Source: Lytechinus pictus (taxonomy: Eukaryota; Echinodermata; Echinoidea; Temnopleuroida; Toxopneustidae). Taken from it: 64,000 nucleotides of DNA. The notes below the pieces were generated by a model. It did not search any database, was not told the DNA's origin, and saw nothing but the letters and a program-made list of their open reading frames with translations. Where the stretch lies: NCBI RefSeq assembly GCF_037042905.1, contig NC_087245.1, positions 7,393,501 through 7,457,500 on the forward strand, given 5' to 3'. Position 1 is the first letter of the stretch. Every line of letters begins with the position of its first letter. Positions 1 to 12,807 of this stretch are shown here, piece after piece. The position numbers were made by a program, and so were the translations under genes.

Positions 1-177
1 CAAAAAAAGGGTCTAAATCTAAACACGCGCACGCATGTTTATTCAGATACGCAGTTTGTTTCGGGGGTACTCCGGGCTGAAAATATTTATATCAAATACA
101 TTTTATCAAAATAAATAAAAAGTTTAGCAATATTTTATGAAAATGGTGATATGCATGTCGTCATGAATATTTAATAG
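1..177. other. Gene-free AT-rich DNA
   Basis: No exon, RNA gene or clear repeat boundary is visible here. It is low-GC sequence leading into the MITE that follows. Confidence 0.5.
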
Positions 178-186
178 GTGGGTTGA

Positions 187-516
187 GATGGGCGGAAATC
201 TGTTCCCAAAGGTAGGGGGGACCAGGGCCTGGATTTGACAAGCAAAAAAAGGGTTATTATCACCCTAAATGTAAGGTCATTTCAACTCTAACAAAATTTG
301 ACAAGCCCCCCCCCCCCCCCCCCGAAAAAAAAAGTTTTCACCCAAAATGTAAGGTCATTTAGTCCAAAATACATGTTTTATTTCGATTGTGAAGTGATGT
401 ATTTTTCTCTATCATGAAAGACCAAAAATAGTAGGGGGGACATTTGATATTGTGTCCCCCTACTATTTTTGGTAGGGGGGACACGTCCCCCTGTCCCCTC
501 TGGGATTTCCGCCCAT
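187..516. mobile_element. Short TIR element with 9-bp TSD (Mutator-like MITE), copy 1
   Basis: A 330-bp element is bounded by inverted ends ATGGGCGGAAATC and GATTTCCGCCCAT. The 9-mer GTGGGTTGA is directly repeated at 178-186 and 517-525, a target-site duplication. The interior holds a poly-C run and a palindrome around TAGGGGGGACA/TGTCCCCCTA. A second copy at 45847-46180 has its own, different 9-bp duplication, so this is a real transposed family. A 9-bp TSD suits Mutator-like elements, but no transposase is present, so the class is inference. Confidence 0.85.
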
Positions 517-525
517 GTGGGTTGA

Positions 526-954
526 AGATGTCACATCCCCACGACTATCCTGTTTCTTGTGTTATTACATGGAATCAAAATTGTTTCATTTTTTTCATAC
601 CAGTGTGAATGATATGTCTCCCTTATAATGAAATAAGTTGCAGCAAAGAATATGTAATGGACTAAATCAGTTGTCAATTCAAGTGTTTTTGGTTCTTGAA
701 GGGGAAATATTGAATAATCCTAATTCTATATAATAAAATACAAAAGAACAAGTGGGGATATGACATCATCAATTTGCTCATTGAATATTAATGAAGACAT
801 GCTTAAAACTGTTTCACCGGAATAATGCTAATATTTAAAATGCAATAACTTTGATATTCCTTGTCGGATTTTGATCAAATCTTTCTTCTTATATTCGTCT
901 GATTTTACTTTATCTGTTCAAACCATATTACATTCAGTGCGGCGTTTCAGATCA
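526..954. other. Gene-free spacer
   Basis: No coding signal, RNA gene or structured repeat is seen. The text is AT-rich with scattered stops in all frames. Confidence 0.5.
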
Positions 955-1700
955 GAATATCAAAAAACTTCTGCTCGCGCTCCGCGCTCACATTATTAAT
1001 CCAAGAATATATCCAATTACCCATCATTTTCTTGAATTACAAAACATGAATAGAATGTCCCGTTTATAGGTCTGAAATCTCAATTTTGTTTCCGCTCGCG
1101 CTTTGCGCTCGCATCAATTGTATAGTTATATACCTATCCTTTTAATGATTAGAAAAGTGCTTAAGATGTCCCGTTTTTAGGTCTGAAATCTCATTTTTAT
1201 TTCCGCTCGTGCTTCGCGCTCGCATCAATTGTATAGTTATATACCTATCCTCTTCATGATTAGAAAAGTGCTTAGAATGTCTCGTTTTTTTGTCTGAAAT
1301 CTCAAATTTGCTTCCGCTCGCGCTTCGTGCTCACATCAATTGTATAGTTATATACATATCCTGTTCATGATTACAAAATGTGCTTAGAATGTCCAGTATT
1401 TATGTCGGAATTTCAAATTTTTCAGCTCGCGCTTCGCGCTCGCATTATTTGATTGTTGATATATGTATCGTCTTAATGGGTTACTGCAAACAGTCCTTAT
1501 AACACGTCCCTTTCGATCAGGCCAGAGCGTATATCTGCTCGCGCTGATCACGTTCGCAGTTATATTTTTTGTTACATACGCATCTTGTTCAGGACCACAA
1601 ACATTGCTCAAAATGTTCAATTTTCAGGACAAAATACATGAAATTCCCCCCCCAAAAAAAAATAGCTCGCGCTTCGCGCTCGAGTTATCTAATTATATCT
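955..1700 (+). repeat. Satellite block, ~113-bp period, GCTCGCGCTTCGCGCTCGC core
   Basis: About seven degenerate tandem units each carry a core such as GCTCGCGCTTCGCGCTCGCA, then CAATTGTATAGTTATATACC and a segment with GTGCTTAGAATGTCC. Cores lie near 965, 1093, 1206, 1317, 1425, 1538 and 1666, a spacing of about 108-130 bp. Related blocks occur at 12264-12780, 14965-15200 (reverse) and 52150-52745. Open frames across it are by-products of the repeat. Confidence 0.9.
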
Positions 1701-1743
1701 ATGTTCTTTTATAAGAAGAAAGCTAAGAAATGACTGTCGTATA

Positions 1744-1778
1744 TATGTGTGTGTGTGTGTGTGTGAGGGTGTGTGTGG
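1744..1778. repeat. (GT)n microsatellite
   Basis: An interrupted run of TG dinucleotides is seen directly. Confidence 0.9.
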
Positions 1779-1779
1779 T

Positions 1780-4700
1780 AATTTTTGTAATTTTTTTTGT
1801 ATTTATCTGGAGTTTATGTAATTCATTTGAATGAAATCCTTAATAAAAACATGTTGAAAAAAAAGTGGTGCCCTTAGAGGTGTGCGTGTGTGTGTAATTA
1901 TGGAAAACTCAATTGTGTCCCCACCCCCCCCCCCCAATCGTTCCCAGGTCTCTGCTCTGACCCCCAGATGACGTATTTATTATGAAATGTTGATCTTTTG
2001 TTATTGATTATAAAAATAGACAAATAAAATGTGAACATTTTAAATAATGCAATTTTCTGTTATTGTGAAGTCAAAGGCGACTTATAGGCTTATTTTGTTT
2101 ATTTGCAATCAAACGAGTTCCGTACACTCTAAAAAGGGACCGTGGTCAAAATGAAAATTCTTTTGGCTAATATGGGATAATATAAACAAATTGTTGATTT
2201 CTCTGTCGGACACAACAAAGAGAATGGTATTTTTGACCAATCCTTTTTACAGGCTACTATTTCTGGGCGATATGACGCGGCCTATATTGTCATAAACATG
2301 TAGATAGTAAAGAATAAAAATTCTACACTATCTATAAAAATTCTACTATCTACAAGAATATTTTTATTAGGAGACTGCACTCTACAAGCTCTGCTTTTTT
2401 AGCAGCCTCCTCCATTCCCAACCTGATTATATGAAGTTATAATTATTTACATAGAAATTTGCTATTATGTTTAATACCTGCATTAATTTGTAAACTGATT
2501 AAAATGAACGAAACAAATTGTAAATGTTGGAATTGAAATGAACGAAATGAAATGAAACATGTAAGCGCCCCCCCCCCCCCCAAAAAAAAAAAACACACAA
2601 ACAAACAAAACGAATTAAAAAAAAATCCGAATATAATCATTCTATTTGAATGCAAATAGGCCTAATGACAAAGTGGACTACTTACCTGATGCAACTTATT
2701 GCTTGAAGTAAGTCTGAATCCCACTGCTGTGTTGATCACAAATAACAATGATACGGCCTTCTAGTATCAATTGATTTAGACCAAAAGCTTCAGTCTCTGT
2801 ATTTTGGTTGTTCCGCTGAACTGCGTTGGCTCCACTCACCATACATAATGGTGAGTTAATGGGGATTAAAGTAAAATGTCAGAAATTGTTTAATAAATCC
2901 CCAGAAACGACGGTTATTCCTGTCTACAATTGATTATACTTTCGATAATCATGAAATAAACTTGAAACTTTTGTATTCTGTGATCATGATAGGTTGGTCA
3001 TGGAGTCAGAAAATCCCGTCCAAAAGACTTGGAATGGTAAGATGATTCTGCTATGTGCACTGATCAACCATATTATATTGGCGGGAACCAAACCTAGTGC
3101 GTGTTCTCTATCAGAGAACAACGATGATAATAACGACGATATAGACAAAGACACGAAACCCCGTATACAGAATCATACAAGCTGCCAGCACACTACCATA
3201 ATATATGTAGTTGTATTTTGTGCCGTGTGTTCCACACAGCCTTGCTTCAAATGATTTTAACGACGGTGTGAGCTATAAATAGCGTGCATGATGATAGCGA
3301 TGATAATGATGATGACGATAATGGCTGTGAGTCACTGAATAACAGGCGCCCGCTCGGCGGAGGCAAATGAGCCAATCGAGGCCGGGTGGTAACACAGGAC
3401 GGTTTAAAGGGTTTAGGTTAGTTTAAATTTTGAATGATCACAAAATATCAACATATATCAGAAGTGAATGTTCTTGTCGATATCAAAATATAATTTCCTT
3501 CTAATTCTTTGTCGCCCCACCCCGCTCCCCCTCCCCCTCTCTCTCCCTCCCCCTCTCTCGCTCTCTTTTCCATTTTGCCTGCTATAATGACATAAAAATG
3601 AAGTCAACCAATACTAGTATTCCATAAATAATAAACAAAAATTAGCTAAAATCAAGTAAAGTTTCTTCCATCTGATTTCATCAAACACGTCTATGTCTAG
3701 GGCTTAATATTATTATTACAATCATTACCGTGATACTGATAGTATAGGCCAAACTGTCGGTATACCCATTGTATTAGAGTAGTAGGTCCATGGTATATCG
3801 AATGTTCGGGGATTGGTTCAGTGTACCTTTAAACGGATAATGACGATGCTGATGATGATGACTATGCCGAGGCTTAATGACGATCGCCATGCCAAGTGAT
3901 GATTGATGATAATGGTGCGCGTTGCTATGCAACGGACTTATCGCCTGCACCACTCCACAATAATGGATCGTTAGGCTCAGAATGAGGGAAGAGAAAAGGG
4001 GCATTTGCACCTCTTTTATATACTTCTTGCTCTTTTGATACATGGTAATAGTAAATTATCATTTATAGATAAGGCTACATAATATAGTCTAAAAACTGAA
4101 AGTTAAATCGTCATTTGAAACAACAAAATAGAAACAGGAATATCGTTTATCTACAAAAAGTACTTTTTTAAGTCAAGTCCACCCGAACTGAAATATCAGA
4201 ATTCAGGCCCTATAGAGAAAATGTATTTATTGCTTATTTTGAGACAATAATGTTCCATTCTCTAAATTTCTTTTGTATTTCATTATTCAAAATTATACAA
4301 TACTTAAATTTGCGCATATTTTACAATTAGCAAGTTAAAATGGGAACTCCACATGTTCAAATAGGAATCAAACCTTATTATAAGAAGAAAATAGAAATAT
4401 TTCATACTCCATAGGTTCATAATATGATAAAATACAAACAAACTTGTTTGCTTAGTCAGTCAGTAGGCAGCCCCCCCCCCCCCTATGCGGCCGGGCTTAA
4501 TCTTTCATACCCGTGATATTCATGACTATGAGAGGTTTTGCATATCTAATGAGCTTGATGCGAATCAAAACACCTCTTTTAATTCGGTCATTGCTGCTCT
4601 ATATGCATCAAATTTCATGATTTTGGCATACCGAGCAATATGTGCATGTTTGGGGATATTAAGCGAAAATTTCAAATGGCATAACCTTTCATTGAACATC

Positions 4701-6420
4701 GTCACTCAGCTCAACCCAAACAAAAAGTCAATTTGAATAAATACAGAAAAACAGAGGAGCGTAACACTAAAATGTCATCAAATCGGAACCAAGAAAGTTA
4801 TGACTTTTTTATTTTATTTTATTTATTTTTTTGTGTGAAAAAGCCGATGAACACATTCGCTGTATTCTTTATATTTCATCATTGGAAACGTTGGCTCTCA
4901 TGACAGATGGGTATTTTTGAAGACCATCGTCATTAAAATGTCATTATTGGTCTGAAACTAGTATGACTGAAAGTTTCGGGAAGACTTTCTATTGCGTAAT
5001 CTTATATAAAAACAAACAAAGTTTTTATTTCTCTTTTATTAAATACATAAGGTGAAATATAAGAAATCAATGTGAAATTGATTAATGTCTAGACTTATAT
5101 CATGAACAAAATTTATGAACAAAACGATGTAAAAGAAAGGTATGAAGATTATTGTGAGTAATTAAGTCCTTTATAGCCTGCCAAGATTATAATCCCAAAT
5201 ATGAGTAATAAGAAATATTTATAGGCCCTACAACAAACTAAATAGAGAATATAGCAAATTTTGATTTATATAGTAAAGATGCACTCGGAACAATATGAGG
5301 GCCATGTTCAGGCTGATATAATCTCTCTCAATAAAACTTTCAGAAATCTTGTTTGCATCATCAATTTACGATCTGCAATTTTGACTAAACGTATTTTATG
5401 AACATCACTGAAGTCTATAGTTTGGAACGTTTTGGGAAACATTATAGAAAAAAGGAGTAGGCCCTATTATTAATTCTTAATTTGCAACGACAATGAATAT
5501 CTCATAGTCGCAGAACATAATGGTTTTGTTTTGGTTTTTTGGTGGGATTTGATATTTGTGGAAAAATGAGAAACTGAAATAATTGCAACTTCTGTATACA
5601 TTACTCTTTAAAATATTGAAGCAACAATTGAATAGGAACGAAAGCTTTATCACAAATCCACCTCCCCCGATAGATATCTCCTGCAAATGCCCCTAACCAC
5701 ATCGTCATTACTGTTCTGCACAAATGGCAAAGTGATTACGATGCTGATAATGATGATTGCGTCGTTGTTTGGTTGAGTATAGCGGGATGGTGATTATCTG
5801 TGCCAAAGCGATACAAACAACACTACATGAGCAGGCAGGAAATAAATGTACATGGGCTATAATGCAGCTTTGAAAGCAACATTGCACTTTTGTATAGGGC
5901 TATATAGATATAAAACGATCCACGATAGCTCCATGATGAGAACAGGTTTGCTTTTAAAAATGAAAATAGTAAAATCAAAAGCAGCAATACAATCGCCATG
6001 TTTTTATATATGATTTATTATTATTATTATTCTCATCCTAATACAGCAAAACATTCGTGAAAATACGATTTAAATAACAATTATATTCCTAATTGCAAGA
6101 AACATAAAAAAACGATTGAAAGATTACAAAGTTAGGATATTTTGAAATCTCTGCATTTAAATTTGTAAAACAATTATTCAAAGATGCAATGATATGCATT
6201 GGTGAGATGATGTTTGCATAGGGAACTGTATGAAAGCAAGTTACAGCATGGGTCCATGGTTAACATTCCATATTGAGATGAGAGAGAGTGCATGGAGATC
6301 GAGGTAAAGAAATCGAGAAGGGTGAGGAGATAAAAAGGGAAAAGGAGAGAGAAAGAAGGACGTGTATGATAGACTCATTATAAAGAGAGGGTGAAGCTAA
6401 ATATTTCATATACAAAATAA
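1780..6420. other. Gene-free region with small low-complexity tracts
   Basis: No exon with splice signals and homology is recognisable. Short open frames here have no domain motifs. The stretch holds a poly-C/poly-A junction near 2568-2595, a C/T-rich patch at 3515-3570, a poly-C tract at 4471-4483 and many GAT/ATG trinucleotide patches near 3290 and 3840. A decayed piece of the AAGGACAAGTCCACC MITE family lies at about 4707-4805. Confidence 0.5.
4707..4805 (+). mobile_element. Decayed half of palindromic MITE family 1
   Basis: The fragment keeps the family order: CTCAACCCAAACAAAAAGTC, TTTGAATAAA, a run like AGCRTAACACTAAAATGTCAT, then AAGAAAGTTATGAC. It lacks the opposite half. Confidence 0.6.
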
Positions 6421-6424
6421 AATA

Positions 6425-6622
6425 GTAAGTGTGTGACGTCATCGGTTCCATCATTTGCTTACCGACCAGGATGTGCTTTTAACTGTTTTGTGAAATTAAC
6501 CGAAACTTAAAAATGTCATAGCTCTACATCCCGATTTTGATGAAATTTTCAGTGTTATGCTTTTGTTGGATTTTCACTTTTTATTCAAATCATTTGTTGG
6601 GGTTTGGACTGGTCCTTTGTGT
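6425..6622. mobile_element. Half of palindromic MITE family 1
   Basis: The order is GACGTCATCG, GCTTACCGACCAGGATGTGC, AACTGTTTTGTGAAATTAA, CCCGATTTTGATGAAATTTTC, CAGTGTTATGC, then a TTTGGACTGGTCCTTT end. This is the right-hand half of the family seen at 6712-11540. Confidence 0.75.
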
Positions 6623-7800
6623 GATGTTTTCTTGGCATCTAACACAATGGAGACCATAATAAACTTTGGCAGTTCACAATAACGTATTTTTAAATCCATT
6701 AACAGTTTAAATTAGGACAAGTCCACCCCAACAAAAAGTTTATTTGAATAAAAAGAAAAAAATTCAATAAGCATAACATTGAAAATTTCATCAAAATCGG
6801 CTGTAAAATAAGAAAGTTATGACATTTTAAAGTTTTGCCTAATTTCACAAAACAGTTATATGCACATCCTGGGTGTTATGCAAATGAGGAGACTATGGCG
6901 TCATCCACTCACTATTTCTTTTGTATTTTATTATATGAAATATTTTAAGTTTCTCCTCATTGTCAAGTGAAACAACGATCAGCATGATCAGGGGCGTAAC
7001 AGGGGTCGGTGGCAAGAGCCAAAAATTTCCCGGTCATATGGTATGAACAGGTAATGATGTAATGAGGCAAAAATTTTGAGGGAGCCAGATATTGCGTACC
7101 AGACAGAATTTATCTTTTTTTAAAGCTGCGAGCGAGCGAAGCGAGCGAGCAAAAAAAAAATGACAATTTCATTACAAAAATCAAATTTTGTGATAGATTT
7201 TGACATAATATTCAGAAAATAATATCATATTTCACCCTTCTCTTGTTCCTTTTCTTTTTTTTTTGGTCTGTACGCCACTGTGAACAGGATTGTGCGCGAA
7301 AAAGAGAGGCACAGTATGGCGCATGTGCCAAAAAGCTGCTTAACATAATTTATGTCCCGAGCGAGCGAAGCAAGCGAGAAAAAAATAACCTTTCATATCT
7401 TACACTTTTTCTTTTTTGTTCTTGGTTGTAGAACTTTTGGGGGCCATGGCCCAACCATTCCATCTGTACGCCAGTGCTATACAGGATGGGTCCGGGGCGG
7501 AGACCTCTTAATATCAAAGCCACTTTAAACATTACAGATTGTCGCTATTTTTAATCAAATCGCGGGTATGTACAGTATATAGCTTTTACACAACATATCA
7601 ATTCAACGCAGTTCCGCAATGAACCAAACATTTTGAAGGGACACAACATAGCAATGTGGGAAAATTTGTAAAAAGTCGCCAGCGAGCGAAGCGGGCCGGA
7701 AAATTTTGACCTTTTGAAATGAAATTCAAATTATGTAGCAAATTTTTCCATTATGTTGAGCAAATAACCTATATTCCATTGTTTTCCATATTACGTTACC

Positions 7801-7995
7801 TCCTATATTTTCTTTTATTTTCTTTTTTTTTCTTTTGGTATATCTTTTATGATTGTGTAATATGATTATCGGTTGGTTGTAATTTTTTGCTTTTATTTCA
7901 TTTTTATAATATTGTAATTTGCCTTTGTTTATACTGTGCACTGGATTTTTCAGTCTTTGGACTGTTTTGCCAGTTTTCTTATTGAATAAATACCA

Positions 7996-8027
<32 letters not shown>

Positions 8028-8029
8028 AT
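7801..8029 (+). mobile_element. 5'-truncated LINE 3' end with (TAC)n tail
   Basis: The piece ends TTATTGAATAAATACCATAC followed by (TAC)n at about 7997-8029. An AATAAA signal plus a microsatellite tail is usual for a truncated non-LTR 3' end. The inverted sister copy near 13488-13545 lacks this segment while keeping both flanks, so that copy serves as an empty site. Confidence 0.7.
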
Positions 8030-8458
8030 TTCGCCTTGGGTGTGGAACCAAGCCCCCCCCCCCCTGTACGCCAGTGATTGAACGTAAAGCTTTTATTTAT
8101 TTTTTTATTCATTACGTCTTATTTTACCAGGGTGACTCTGTCAGTGGTTCAGACACTGTTATACTTATAGGCCCTGGTAATGTAGCTTAAAGGGGAATCC
8201 AACCCAAATAAAAACTTGTTTTTATAAGAAAGAGAAAAATCAGACAAGTTGATAGGTGAAAGTTTGAACAATATTGGACAAACAACAAGAAAGTTATGAA
8301 TTTTGAAAATATGTAAATATTGGTAATCACTATACTCATGGAGACTTCAAATTGGCCGCATATGGGATGTCATAGTGATGTAAGGCAAGGACTATACTAA
8401 AATGTAATTTTTCCCAAAAGTTTTATTTCAAATTATATTTTTCTTTCATGAGGACATT

Positions 8459-10307
8459 TTTTTTTCTATTTATCCTCAATTGAGGTACTTTATTGTCCAT
8501 AAAAATATCAAAAGATACAAGTTTTTACATCAACAAAATTCATATCGTATCACACAACAATATTTTACAAAAAGTACAACAAATACAGTAAAATATGTTA
8601 CTTACACCACCAGTCACAATTCCTCGGCCCGCTGTCACCCGTCGAGAACCAGAGAACAATAGATTCAGTGGACTGAATCCATTGTTCTCCGGCTCCAACA
8701 TCAGGCCAGCCAACAGCGAACCCCAAAAACCGTGACTGGTAGTGTATTCACTCAAAGTAAAAACGCATCTTTTGCAACTCATTTTCATTAAATCTTTTCT
8801 GATTATACTTCAAACTTATGTGAAATCTTATTTCTGCTTTCAAATCTTTCAATAGATAGTTTCCATGTAACACATGTTTCTTTTTATCATTACATTCTTT
8901 GACATAATATACAGTATATTGGGCATAATTAAGGATGAAATTGACGAGTTTTGTTTTTCGGTTGCCTATATCATATCCTATAATAATCGTTTTTTCATTA
9001 ATGTCAATAGCAAGGTCAAAAATATTCCGAATAAGACACGAAACTATTTTCCAAAATATCCTGACTTTTTTGCATGTCAATAAAAAATGACATATAGTTT
9101 CCTTGCAAGTACGACATAAATTATCATTCGAAATTCCCCATTTGCATAAATTGTCTTTACTGGACAATATTCTGTGAAAAAGTTTCAAATTGAATTGTTT
9201 TATTTTATTGTCATTAATTTGCTGAAATTTGAATTTAAATACTTCACTCCAATTAAATTCGTTTGATAAGTCTAAACGATCTTGCCAAAAATGTAAACAA
9301 ACGGGTTCTTCTTTATATTTATCCACGAACAAACTATGATAGTGTTTAGCTGACATTTTCTCGACATTAATTGAGTCACCTGTTGCTAACTCAATCACAT
9401 TTGGTTCTTCTATTTGTAGCCGTTGTGGGGTTCTTGTATTACGTAATTTCTCTAACCAGAAGTGTGGGAATGCCTTTTTGAGTTTTGACAATTCGAAAGA
9501 AGTAAGCAATTGTCTGCGTTTAAAATAGTTGCTAATACATGAAAAATCTTTCCAATTCCCATCTTTTATAATCTGTCCCACTTTATAAATCCCCTCTTTG
9601 ATCCAGTTTTGAAAAAATAACGTTTCTTTCTCATGTTTTATATTGCTATTATACCAGATGATTTCTTGGTTTATATCGAAAACATTAAACATGTGAATAT
9701 ACTTTATTTCAGACCACGATCTAAAAAGGTCAATGTAAAACACAGGTAATTGTTTTCTTTTGCATATTCTTATTATATCATTTTTTGGCAGTTAAATCTC
9801 AAACACATATGAATGACAGAAATTTTACTGATCCGATAATTGAATAAAATTTTCCATGGTGTTTTTTCACCTGAGATATATTTTTGAATCCATGATAAAC
9901 GAAGAGAAAAACATTTGTAAAGTAAATTGACCATTCTAAGGCCTCCTTCTATTTCAGAATTACAGCATACATTTCGATTGACCTTTTCAGCTTTGGAATT
10001 CCATAAAAAAGAGTATGTCAATCTATTTACCAATTTAATTATTTTCAAGGGTACTGGGACTGCTGTTGCTGTATATACTAATTGAGAAGTGACTAAATGC
10101 TTTATGACAGTCACCTTCCCATACAAAGTTAGTTTTCGCATTTTCCATAAGTCTAAAGTACTTTTTATTTTCTTCACTTTACCTTCCCAATTTAAGTTTT
10201 CAACTTCTCTATGAAATTTTCCAACATAAACCCCGACACATTTTAGAGCATTTTCTGTAAATTCTAATTCCTCAGTGTTTTGGACATTGATATTTAATCT
10301 CATGGAC
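8459..10307 (-). mobile_element. 5'-truncated L1/Tx1-type LINE with 16-bp TSD
   Basis: The element lies on the minus strand with its poly(A) tail read as a T-run at 8457-8466. CTTTCATGAGGACATT is duplicated at 8443-8458 and 10308-10323, the hallmark of target-primed reverse transcription. Only the C-terminal part of the pol ORF and a ~290-bp 3' UTR remain. The UTR holds a hairpin around AGATTCAGTGGACTGAATC. It is inserted in MITE 2. Confidence 0.9.
8748..10303 (-). pseudogene. L1/Tx1-clade LINE ORF2 C-terminal fragment
   Basis: Two overlapping-frame pieces, 9773-10303 (176 aa) and 8748 to about 9787, together give the region after the reverse transcriptase. The first carries the typical KMRKLTLYGKVTVIKHL and NRLTYSFLWNSK patterns of L1/Tx1 elements. 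The second carries a C-terminal zinc knuckle, CRTC-x5-HFLLTC (residues about 210-224 of its frame), followed by FWK. The frame changes once, at the T-run 9781-9786 (an A-run in the coding sense), so one small indel broke it. The endonuclease and RT domains are missing because the copy is 5'-truncated. Family calls rest on recognised motif order. Confidence 0.85.
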
Positions 10308-11238
10308 TTTCATGAGGACATTAAACAATATACTACCTGGTTTTTATTTAGATTACTGCCCCAGGGGAATGAGTACTTGGGAGAAAACCACACATCCCTG
10401 ATAATAAAGTACATGGCCTATGGGAAAGTTGTCCTTGCCCCTTGTCATAATTTACTTACCCAGTTGCCAATTTGAAATCTACATACTATTAGTGATCTCA
10501 ATTTTAAAGCAGCTATAACTTTCTTATTGCTTGTCCGATTTCTTTCAAACTTTCACCATTCTTTTTAATTTGTTTTTCTCCTTCCCAACAAAACATTTTA
10601 TGGCCAAGGCTGGATTCCCCTTTAATGTAGGAAGTGTCCATACAAGGGGGCGTTATAGAGCCCTTTGAAAGTTACAGATGAAGCCCCTACTGAGTGGGGT
10701 CTGGGGCAAAGCCCCCGGTAGCTTTGGAGATTTAGCTGAAGTAATGATTGCGACCGTAATTATTGCATAAAATTTAGAAAGCTTATAACACAATTTTGTA
10801 TGCAGTCTATCTTTCTTCCCGTTCTTTATTTTAATCCTCGACAGCCTGGCCGTGTTATTAAGTTCTTTCTTCTTCTTTTTTTCTTGTCCCTTTTCTTTGT
10901 TTTCCAATTTGCTTTTGGCTCATTCCATTCTACCTTCATTTCCCGCTTTTTTTGCCATTTTGCCATCTTTTAATTCATTTCCCATTCTTAATCATGCTAA
11001 TGTATTAGTAGGGCTATTTCGGAATGGTTTGTTCTTTCTCACATGTTCTTCTTTCGTTCCTTTTCCCGCTTTCCTTCTGTTTTCCATTTTTGCATGTTTT
11101 TTCTTAGTTTTCTTTTTACTTTTTCCCTTTCCCTTTCTTTCTTTCTCCCTCCCTTTCTCTTTTTCCCGTTTTTTTTATTTTGGGTGAAATCCGCCAGGGG
11201 GGGCAGCCTGCCCCGCCTGTTACACCACTGACAACGAT

Positions 11239-11540
11239 TAATTCTTCCCTGAACCTGTGGAATTCAGGTTGGTCCTTATTGTCAAATATGTAAAAAATGA
11301 AAAAATAATCAATAATTTAAACAATAAAAATCAAAAGAAAAAGTGAGTGAAGGACGTCATCGACTGACTCATTTGCATTTCACTAAATTGTGCATATCAC
11401 TGTTTTGTAAAAAAATAAGCGAAACTTTAAAATGTCATAACTTTCTTATTTTACATCCGATTTTAATGAAAATTTCAGTGTTATGCTAGTTTGATTTATT
11501 CAAATCAACATTAACCTGGGGTGGACTTGACCTTTGATAG
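11239..11540. mobile_element. Right half of split MITE family 1
   Basis: GACGTCATCGACTGACTC, CACTGTTTTGT, AAACTTTAAAATGTCATAAC, TACATCCGATTTTAATGAAA and the GGGGTGGACTTGACC end are all present. This is the partner of 6712-6979. Confidence 0.8.
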
Positions 11541-12263
11541 ACATGCAGTTATATCCAGAGCTATCATGTTTTTGGTTATAAATTTAATAAGTAACCAGAA
11601 AAATTCCATCTACAGATTACCTATTTTATTATAAATGATATGGTAATCAAGCTTCATACTTGTTGCGATACTTTTCATGATGGAATAATCGCGTAGACAG
11701 AAACATATATATCTTTTTTTTTTAATATCTAACTGAAATTTTTAATGTACACTGCAAAAACTCTGGTGTTGATTTAACACCAGCCCGGAATCGGAATCTA
11801 TATATGTCCACACCAGAGAAGTGTTGAACAACACCGGTTTTGGTATTAGTCCACTAGCGTAACTAAGGGGGGCAGACTGCCCCCCCCCCCCCCTGACGAG
11901 TCACAAGCAAAAAAAAAGGAAGCGAAAAAGAAAAGAGGAAAAAGGAGAGAGAGAAAAAAGGGGGGAAGGGGAAAAAGAAGAAAGAGTTTAAGAGAAAGGG
12001 GAAAACAAAAACTGGACTGCAGACTGTCGGAAAAAATTATAAACTGTCGGGCACACGGGGCTGTTCCAACTGATTCGGTTTATTAGTTCCACCATCTTTG
12101 TCGGTAAATGTCAATTTAACTGTACACTTTTATCGGTAAATTGTGATTTTTTACGTAATGCGACTTTAGCTCTCTCTGTACCTATAGTGAGGACGGACTG
12201 TGCTGACCAGGGACAGGAAAAAGGTAAAGAACAACTTTTAGGTAATATAATTATAACAATAAA

Positions 12264-12780
12264 AATCTCGCTCGCGCTACGCGCTCGCATCATTTTTTTA
12301 GTAGGATACCTAATATAAATGTCTAGTTTTCAGGTTGAAATATCAAAAATTTTCAGGTCAATTGATTAGTTAGAAACCAATTTGTTCACGGTTACAAAAA
12401 GTGCTTATAATATCCAGTTCTAGGCCGGAATATCAAAAATTTCAGCTCGCGCTTTGTGCTCACTTATAAATGTTTAGGTATATCCATCCTGTTCATAGTT
12501 AAATGAAGTGCTTAGAATGTCCGGTTTTCAGGTCGGAATATAAAAAATAAAATATATATCATTAGCAATCAATTTGTTCACGGTTACAAAAAGTGCTTAG
12601 AATATCAGGTTCTTAGGTCGGAACTATCAAACATTTTAGCTCGAGCTTCTCACTTGCATAAAATTCCATCCTGTTCACAATTAAATGAAGTGCTTAGAAT
12701 GTAAAGTTTTCAGGTCGAAATATCAAAAATTTTCAGCGCGCGCTCACACCAATTAATTGTTTTTAACTACCATCTTGTTC
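12264..12780 (+). repeat. Satellite block of the GCTCGCGCTTCGCGCTCGC family
   Basis: Five decayed units have cores near 12270, 12446, 12640 and 12735 and the linker GTGCTTAGAATGTCC. It lies inside the hAT-type element, so the satellite may have been carried or have expanded there. Confidence 0.8.
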
Positions 12781-12807
12781 ATAGTTTTTGAAAAAGGTGC
12801 TTAGAAT

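Larger units (their letters stand above)
8186..10622. mobile_element. MITE 2 (AAGGGGAATCC ends), 8-bp TSD, interrupted by a LINE
   Basis: The ends are CTTAAAGGGGAATCC and GGATTCCCCTT. TAATGTAG is duplicated at 8178-8185 and 10623-10630. The inverted sister copy at about 13405-13435 reads through this point without the insertion (TTAATGTACGAAAGG on its reverse strand), which confirms the site. Without the LINE the MITE is about 570 bp and roughly palindromic. Confidence 0.85.
6980..11230. mobile_element. hAT-like compound element, left copy, 8-bp TSD
   Basis: The ends carry the GGCGTAAC / GTTACACCACTG signature of hAT-type TIRs. ACAACGAT is directly duplicated at 6972-6979 and 11231-11238. 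Internal marks are AGCGAGCGAAGCGAGCGAGC near 7128, further TACGCCACTG/TACGCCAGTG ends near 7272, 7468 and 8067, and a pyrimidine-rich 3' part. A related inverted copy occupies about 12808-14345. The left copy also carries a LINE tail (7801-8029), a small CCAGGG...CCCTGG insert (8095-8177) and MITE 2 (8186-10622). No transposase is seen, so it is non-autonomous. Confidence 0.8.
6712..11540. mobile_element. Palindromic MITE family 1, split by a 4.25-kb insertion
   Basis: The left half (6712-6979) begins AGGACAAGTCCACCCCAAC and the right half (11239-11540) ends GGGGTGGACTTGACCTTT. The two halves read as one palindromic MITE when the hAT-like insert 6980-11230 and one TSD copy are discounted. It is the outermost layer of the nest here. 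Confidence 0.85.

Noticed and set aside
955-1700. CRISPR-like array
   Set aside because: Units are ~113 bp and degenerate in both core and linker, in a eukaryotic setting with no cas genes. It is satellite DNA.
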